From: a virus | Virus record (IMG/VR): IMGVR_UViG_3300027747_001258 | Location: 1 to 22,865 of that record | Length of the DNA: 22,865 nucleotides | Strand: one strand, 5' to 3' | Shown: positions 19,723 through 22,865 of the stretch, in pieces | Layout of the letters: every line of letters begins with the position of its first letter | Position numbering within the stretch: the stretch's first letter is position 1 | Notes under the pieces: model-generated | What the model saw: only the letters and a program-made list of their open reading frames with translations | The model's database searches: none | What the model was told of the DNA's origin: nothing | Position numbers and translations under genes: made by a program

Positions 19723-20715
19723 TTAAATCTTGGCTGGTCGGCACTCTTCGCCGTACACCCTAGTGAGCACGTCCGCAACGACGGGGCGGTCGAGCTCAGG
19801 CGCACAGGCAATCAGGTTCGCGATAGCGAACTTAGTGCCGAACGATTTTGAGATGTCGCGGAATGCGAGCAACTCACGCATTTGTGGACACCAACCACAT
19901 TCACCAGATGCCTGGCGACGATTGATGTTTTGTGCAACTGTAACGATCTGTGCAGAGGCGCCAAGCTTTTTAGCAAGACCCCAGTCTGTAGTCATCTCAG
20001 ATTGCACAACGAATCGAGATAGAAGAGCTTCGGATAAGCGAACTCCAGGAGCGTTTGGGTTAGTAGCAGCGATGACATAGAACCCATCTTTTGCTTTTAC
20101 AGTTCCACGCTCTGGGTTTGCAGTAATTGTTAGTTCCTTACGTCCATCCATAAGTCCGTAGACTCCTGAAAGAACCTTAGGATCAATCAAGCCAACTTCG
20201 TCGATGAGCAATGGCACACCTTCTTCGGCAGCTTTTACAAGCGGACCGTCTTCCCACATGAATCCACCGGTTGGAGTTTGTACGTATCCACCAATGAAGT
20301 CAGCGAGTTCAGTGTCACCTGTACCCATGATTGTGTATAGCTTTTCATAGGCAGCTTCAACGAGTGCGGTTTTGCCGCAACCTGGAGCTCCGTAGAGAAG
20401 AATAAACTGTTGATCCATACGCGCCTTGCGAAGAACCATGACGTCATCATGCTCTCCCCACTTACGTGCATGGTACTGCTCGCCATTTGGACGAGTGTAG
20501 ACTGAATCGCCTACGAGTGCATCTGCTGATACCACAGGGACTACCTTTGCTTTGGGTGTTGGTCGTGCGTTTACTTTACCCTGAGCGAGAACTAGTGAGT
20601 CGAGAGTTGCAGAAGACTCTGGGTGAGTTGTCTGCATAAGTGATGTAAGAAGTGTAGAGCCTAGGTTAGCTCCGGGTGCGAATGTTTCAATCGCGTCCAT
20701 AATTGCTGTAGACAT
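19723..20715 (-). CDS. MoxR/CobS-like AAA ATPase
   Basis: 330 residues. Walker A YGAPGCGKTAL at 108-118 (Lys115, Thr116), Walker B LLIDEVGL with Asp172/Glu173, sensor 1 AATNPN at 216-221 (Asn219/221), and LSEALLSRF with an Arg-finger-type Arg234. Insert LADFIGGYVQTPTGGFMWED before the Walker B is typical of the MoxR/AAA_5 group. Late Cys pair GECGWCPQM is unusual. Known role of the group: a ring ATPase that, with a vWA partner, activates or remodels target complexes. The vWA partner follows downstream after a terminator and separate promoter. The ATG at 20715 follows AACGACGAAAGGA; transcribed with 20748-21206. Confidence 0.88.
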   Translation of the reverse strand: MSTAIMDAIETFAPGANLGSTLLTSLMQTTHPESSATLDSLVLAQGKVNARPTPKAKVVPVVSADALVGDSVYTRPNGEQYHARKWGEHDDVMVLRKARMDQQFILLYGAPGCGKTALVEAAYEKLYTIMGTGDTELADFIGGYVQTPTGGFMWEDGPLVKAAEEGVPLLIDEVGLIDPKVLSGVYGLMDGRKELTITANPERGTVKAKDGFYVIAATNPNAPGVRLSEALLSRFVVQSEMTTDWGLAKKLGASAQIVTVAQNINRRQASGECGWCPQMRELLAFRDISKSFGTKFAIANLIACAPELDRPVVADVLTRVYGEECRPAKI

Positions 20716-20747
20716 TTGTGTATCCTTTCGTCGTTTGGGTGGGTGGG

Positions 20748-21206
20748 TTACTCTACGATTAACTCGCCGAACCCAAGGGTGCGTCGAACTCTCGTAATGC
20801 GACCTAAAATTTTGTAAGGAGTCTTTGAGAGTCTAATAGACTCTAGATCTTCCTGGGCAACTTCTACAATGATGGGGCTCTTGTATAGTCTATAACTGTA
20901 TGAGTTAAGTTGAGACAGCGTAGTCGCCATATAGTTTAAGCGCAACTCTGCTCCTTGGACCGCATCATCGTTTGACTGAGTCTCGTAGGCTCCGAACGAG
21001 TTGATGGGTAGTGCCGGTAGACTGTAGGTCTTCCATGCACGGCGTGGCTTTTGCTTTGAGATTTGGCGGCGGTACAATGTTGAAGGTACTGCGCGACCAT
21101 TTGAGGAGATGCCATCTGGGGTAAGAAGCATCTGATAGGTTTGATTGGTTGGAGTGCGAAGCTCTAAGTAGAGAGCTTTTCCAATCACCTTATCCTTGTC
21201 TGCCAT
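20748..21206 (-). CDS. Hypothetical protein upstream of the AAA ATPase
   Basis: 152 residues. N-terminal beta part GKALYLELRTPTNQTYQMLL then a loop with SNGRAVPSTLYRRQI and a Lys/Arg-rich patch SKQKPRRAWK. The rest alternates loops and strands (ALPINSFGAYETQ, SYRLYKSPIIVEVAQE, LGRITRVRRTLGFGELIV). No recognised motif. By position it could be a cofactor or substrate of the AAA-vWA pair, but no sequence evidence supports a function. Leader AACGACGAAAGGA and repeat promoter precede it. Confidence 0.6.
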   Translation of the reverse strand: MADKDKVIGKALYLELRTPTNQTYQMLLTPDGISSNGRAVPSTLYRRQISKQKPRRAWKTYSLPALPINSFGAYETQSNDDAVQGAELRLNYMATTLSQLNSYSYRLYKSPIIVEVAQEDLESIRLSKTPYKILGRITRVRRTLGFGELIVE

Positions 21207-21237
21207 TTTCTGTCCTTTCGTCGTTTTGGGTGGTTAT

Positions 21238-21252
21238 AGTACTATTATATCA
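21238..21252 (-). promoter_or_regulatory. Repeat-family promoter, AGTACTA class (AAA operon)
   Basis: Minus strand TGATATAATAGTACTAT, with TTGTTC 18 bases upstream of the -10. Drives 20748-21206 and the AAA gene. Confidence 0.8.
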
Positions 21253-21260
21253 GGTAGATG

Positions 21261-21491
21261 TTAAACTGAACAATCGCAATTGCCACAACTACAGTGAGGC
21301 TCGCCAGGTTTGGCTTCGCACACGTCACAACCTTCATGGAGAGGGTAGAGATAGTTTCCAAGGTCGATGCCCATTCCAGTGCGGATGATTACCTCATCGC
21401 CATCAAGCAAGACAGTAGAACCAGTGAGGCGTTCCTCGATATACTCGCGAAGATGTTCTAATGTTTGTATGTCTGAAAGTTGTATTTTCAT
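21261..21491 (-). CDS. Small protein with Cys-rich C-terminus
   Basis: 76 residues from the ATG at 21491 (MKIQLSDIQTLEHLREYIEE). An upstream in-frame ATG at 21509 lies inside the AATGACGGAAGGA leader and is not used by analogy with the family. The first half is helix plus strands (GSTVLLDGDEVIIRTG), the end GCDVCEAKPGEPHCSCGNCD carries six Cys and one His, probably a zinc site. Function unknown. Confidence 0.65.
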   Translation of the reverse strand: MKIQLSDIQTLEHLREYIEERLTGSTVLLDGDEVIIRTGMGIDLGNYLYPLHEGCDVCEAKPGEPHCSCGNCDCSV

Positions 21492-21519
21492 TTTATTTCC
21501 TTCCGTCATTTATTGTTAT

Positions 21520-21534
21520 AAGTTAATTATATCA
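21520..21534 (-). promoter_or_regulatory. Repeat-family promoter, TTAAC class
   Basis: Minus strand TGATATAATTAACTT for 21261-21491. Its TGA is also the stop codon of 21532-21933. Confidence 0.8.
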
Positions 21535-21933
21535 GGTTGACTCCACTGTAGAGGAATAAAGCTCTGCAAATAGCTCGCGAACATAAACCTTTGGGAGCTC
21601 AAGCGCCGCACGAGGAATTTCCTTTGAGATATACACCCAGCTCGTTGCGTTATTAAAGAATGCCGCACTGTGGTCGGTACCTGGTTCCCAGAGTCCTACG
21701 TCAGTCTTAGAGGTCTTGATTTCCCAGACATGAATCGAATCATGCGCCTCAACGCCGAAAGATTCAGGAGTCCTGTGGACATGGTCAAGCAGGCGGAACC
21801 ACATAAACTGAAGAGCGTCGCCTGGAGTCTCGGCCGCATAGATCTCACCAAAAGCAGACTTGAGCCCGTCAGCGTTAATGCTACCTAGTGCGCACTCGGG
21901 CGCTGCATGATAGAGCTTCTTTGGAACTGTCAT
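21532..21933 (-). CDS. Possible ADP-ribosyltransferase-fold protein
   Basis: 133 residues from the ATG at 21933 (MTVPKKLYHAAPECALGSIN); the in-frame ATG at 21951 lies within the AATGACGGAAGGA leader and is rejected. LYHAAPECALGSINADGLKS is the pattern of ART/RNA 2'-phosphotransferase-like folds (YHxT/A...I...GL), followed by GEIYAAETPGDAL, a strand HVWEIK and SWVYISKEIPRAAL near the end, as in several bacterial and phage ART-like proteins. A catalytic Glu cannot be assigned with confidence; so activity is uncertain. If real, it could modify host proteins or nucleic acid with NAD. It has an unusually structured leader. Confidence 0.5.
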   Translation of the reverse strand: MTVPKKLYHAAPECALGSINADGLKSAFGEIYAAETPGDALQFMWFRLLDHVHRTPESFGVEAHDSIHVWEIKTSKTDVGLWEPGTDHSAAFFNNATSWVYISKEIPRAALELPKVYVRELFAELYSSTVEST

Positions 21934-21960
21934 TGCGCATCCTTCCGTCATTAAAATTAG

Positions 21961-22042
21961 TAACGATGAAGGCGCCGTATTGTTTCGGACCCCTGCAGGT
22001 TTCGAGTCTTTAGTTTGGCCAGCGGCCGCCCCTTCATCGTTA
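21961..22042 (-). promoter_or_regulatory. Long hairpin leader of the ART-like gene
   Basis: TAACGATGAAGG (21961-21972) pairs perfectly with CCTTCATCGTTA (22031-22042), a 12-bp stem enclosing 58 nt. The enclosed part contains GGCGCC at the stem end (21971-21976), CCTGCAGG (21992-21999) and GCGGCCGC (22022-22029), self-complementary 6-8-mers. It lies between the repeat promoter and the leader AATGACGGAAGGA. Likely a cis-regulatory RNA or a translational control element. Confidence 0.55.
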
Positions 22043-22043
22043 T

Positions 22044-22058
22044 GAGTTAATTATATCA
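22044..22058 (-). promoter_or_regulatory. Repeat-family promoter, TTAAC class (ART-like gene)
   Basis: Minus strand TGATATAATTAACTC, TTTACT 17 bases upstream of the -10 as -35. The -35 overlaps the T-rich tail of the upstream terminator. Confidence 0.8.
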
Positions 22059-22067
22059 GGTACATAA

Positions 22068-22108
22068 TTAAAAGTAAAATAGGAAACCCCTGGCTGTTAG
22101 GCCAGGGG
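22068..22108 (-). terminator. Strong intrinsic terminator
   Basis: CCCCTGGC (22087-22094) and GCCAGGGG (22101-22108), 8-bp GC-rich stem, 6-nt loop, followed on the minus strand by TTTCCTATTTTACTTTT. Ends the 22121-22465 gene. Confidence 0.9.
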
Positions 22109-22120
22109 CTTCGTTAACTC

Positions 22121-22465
22121 TTAGAGAGTTTTAATGAATGTGTAGGGTGTCTTTACCAGGGTTGCCTCAAAGGCTTCTGGGAAAAGTTCCTGTAGGACCT
22201 TGCGGTCGATTTTGGAATTGGTTGAGTGTGCAAGCTTGAATCGCTCTACCCCACCAATGACTGCGGTATCCGCGTCACCTAAAAGTTCGCGTAGCAGTAA
22301 CTCTGCTTCAGCTTTCTTTTCTTCGTACGCCTTAATCGCATCCTTTGCGAATGTGAATGCTGCCAATGCTTTTTCGGCTGCTGCAGCTTTTGATGTTAGG
22401 TCTACCTTGTTGGTAACCTTTGTTACTGTAGAGACTTTAGTCTCTGTGATTACGGTGCTAACCAT
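22121..22465 (-). CDS. Hypothetical helical protein
   Basis: 114 residues with a Thr/Val-rich N-terminus (STVTKVTNKVDLTSKA), a long helix (about 26-65) AAEKALAAFTFAKDAIKAYE then EKKAEAELLLRELLG, and a C-terminal module GVERFKLAHSTNSKIDRKVL then ELFPEAFEATLVKTPYTF. The end resembles a small domain found next to phage recombination exonucleases, but I cannot confirm the family. Leader AATGACGAAAGGG and a repeat promoter precede the ATG at 22465. Its stop is followed by the strong terminator. Confidence 0.6.
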   Translation of the reverse strand: MVSTVITETKVSTVTKVTNKVDLTSKAAAAEKALAAFTFAKDAIKAYEEKKAEAELLLRELLGDADTAVIGGVERFKLAHSTNSKIDRKVLQELFPEAFEATLVKTPYTFIKTL

Positions 22466-22516
22466 GTGGTTACTTCCCTTTCGTCATTTTGTCGTTGGCG
22501 CCAGGTTTCCGGCGTT

Positions 22517-22531
22517 GGCACTATTATATCA
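22517..22531 (-). promoter_or_regulatory. Repeat-family promoter, AGTGCC variant
   Basis: Minus strand TGATATAATAGTGCC for 22121-22465; TGTTAC 18 bases upstream. The leader has a small hairpin (CGCC at 22499-22502 with GGCG at 22511-22514). Confidence 0.75.
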
Positions 22532-22535
22532 GGTT

Positions 22536-22760
22536 CTACTCTGTAAGTAACACACCACCGGCGCATGAATCGCAAACAATCCAGGAGTCGTTCTCAGCCT
22601 CAACGATGACACAGGAGACAAAGCGGCTGTTCACGAAGCCAATGGCTACGTCACAGTTCTCGCAGGCGAGGTCGTCTGCGTCAAAGTCCATGAGATCAAG
22701 AGACTCGGCTCTGTGAGCCTGGTCAGTATTCTCAACTACATATAAGTGTACGTTCACCAT
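22536..22760 (-). CDS. Small two-Cys-pair protein
   Basis: 74 residues. VHLYVVENTDQAHRAESLDL, acidic middle, then LACENCDVAIGFVNS and WIVCDSCAGGVLL, two CxxC pairs about 30 residues apart, a rubredoxin/zinc-ribbon-like arrangement. Function unknown. No Shine-Dalgarno is visible before the ATG at 22760; instead the start sits in a perfect 7-bp hairpin (22752-22769). It follows the edge gene at a distance of 21 bases and may be translationally coupled. Confidence 0.6.
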   Translation of the reverse strand: MVNVHLYVVENTDQAHRAESLDLMDFDADDLACENCDVAIGFVNSRFVSCVIVEAENDSWIVCDSCAGGVLLTE

Positions 22761-22769
22761 GGGGTGAAC
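22752..22769 (-). promoter_or_regulatory. Hairpin covering the start codon
   Basis: GTTCACC and GGTGAAC form a 7-bp stem with a 4-nt loop that holds the A and U of the AUG. Could mask initiation until upstream translation opens it. Confidence 0.45.
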
Positions 22770-22781
22770 AATAAACGGATA

Positions 22782-22865
22782 TTAGAGAGCTGACTTAAAA
22801 AGCTCCTGAAGTTTGTCGAGCTTGGCGTTGGCCGCATCCAGCTGTGACTGGATCTCGGCGGTACG
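22782..22865 (-). CDS. C-terminal end of a coiled-coil protein (start beyond window)
   Basis: Only the last 27 residues are present, ending at the TAA at 22782-22784. The visible part TAEIQSQLDAANAKLDKLQE with LFKSAL is a heptad-patterned, charged coiled coil. The N-terminus and function lie outside the window. Confidence 0.55.
   Translation of the reverse strand, partial: RTAEIQSQLDAANAKLDKLQELFKSAL

Noticed and set aside
21934-21951. Upstream ATG for the ART-like protein (and the same at 21509)
   Set aside because: These ATGs are formed by AATGACGGAAGG, the conserved leader itself; the next ATG has the family spacing.
22022-22029. Cloning-vector contamination suggested by clustered rare-cutter sites
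   Set aside because: The sites lie inside a native-looking leader between a family promoter and family ribosome site, and no vector sequence is seen.
7478-22531. CRISPR array or iteron origin made of the repeated motifs
   Set aside because: Copies are spaced by whole genes, are oriented as promoters, and have no regular spacer length.

Overview
This window looks like part of a tailed double-stranded DNA bacteriophage genome. Every convincing gene reads on the minus strand, genes are short and tightly packed with frequent ATGA/TAATG overlaps, and there is a large terminase subunit, a portal and a lysis cassette. The host is probably an actinobacterium. This is an inference from small-protein families common in actinobacteriophages (a DUF7455-like protein, an 'SSNYPPGV' protein), from the AAA/vWA pair seen in large actinophages, and from a proteasome-type hydrolase. 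Base composition is moderate (by eye, somewhat below 50% GC). I see no tRNA, integrase or transposase.

Transcription runs from right to left. Positions 22865-9854 hold early or accessory-type genes: many small zinc-binding or acidic proteins of unknown role, a MoxR-like AAA ATPase with a vWA/HExxH partner, a secreted subtilase, a possible ADP-ribosyltransferase-fold protein, DNA-binding proteins, a proteasome-beta-like Ntn hydrolase, and a dual-specificity phosphatase overlapping a histone-deacetylase-fold enzyme. HDAC ends at 8938. Positions 8907-1 are the packaging, lysis and structural side: terminase (7513-8907), small zinc/membrane proteins (6373-7449), a lysis cassette (holin candidate, lytic transglycosylase, peptidoglycan-binding protein; 4609-6116), a two-HTH protein, the portal (1427-3151), and a gene running off the left edge. 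That last gene fuses a Dps ferritin domain, with all four ferroxidase ligands, to a very cysteine-rich tail.

The accessory region is wired by a repeated module: a strong extended -10 promoter (TGATATAAT) in 17 copies, then a short leader with AAYGACGRAAGGA 5-8 nt before the start codon. The promoters fall into two classes by what follows the -10: AGTACTA or TTAAC. The copies lie only between 7.4 and 22.6 kb and are absent from the lysis/portal block and from the terminase start. This suggests one sigma-A-type early regulon and separate control of late genes.

The most unusual non-coding element is a roughly 285-nt stretch (15171-14885). It has its own promoter of this family, a strong terminator, no credible ORF and several nested inverted repeats, and looks like an undescribed structured phage RNA. 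Two genes of the family also carry long hairpin leaders (16745-16801 and 21961-22042). Five small genes (28-59 codons) were found by direct reading of intergenic spaces: 5946-6116, 7363-7449, 13578-13742, 15189-15368 and 16599-16718. All functional statements come from motifs read by eye; no search was run.
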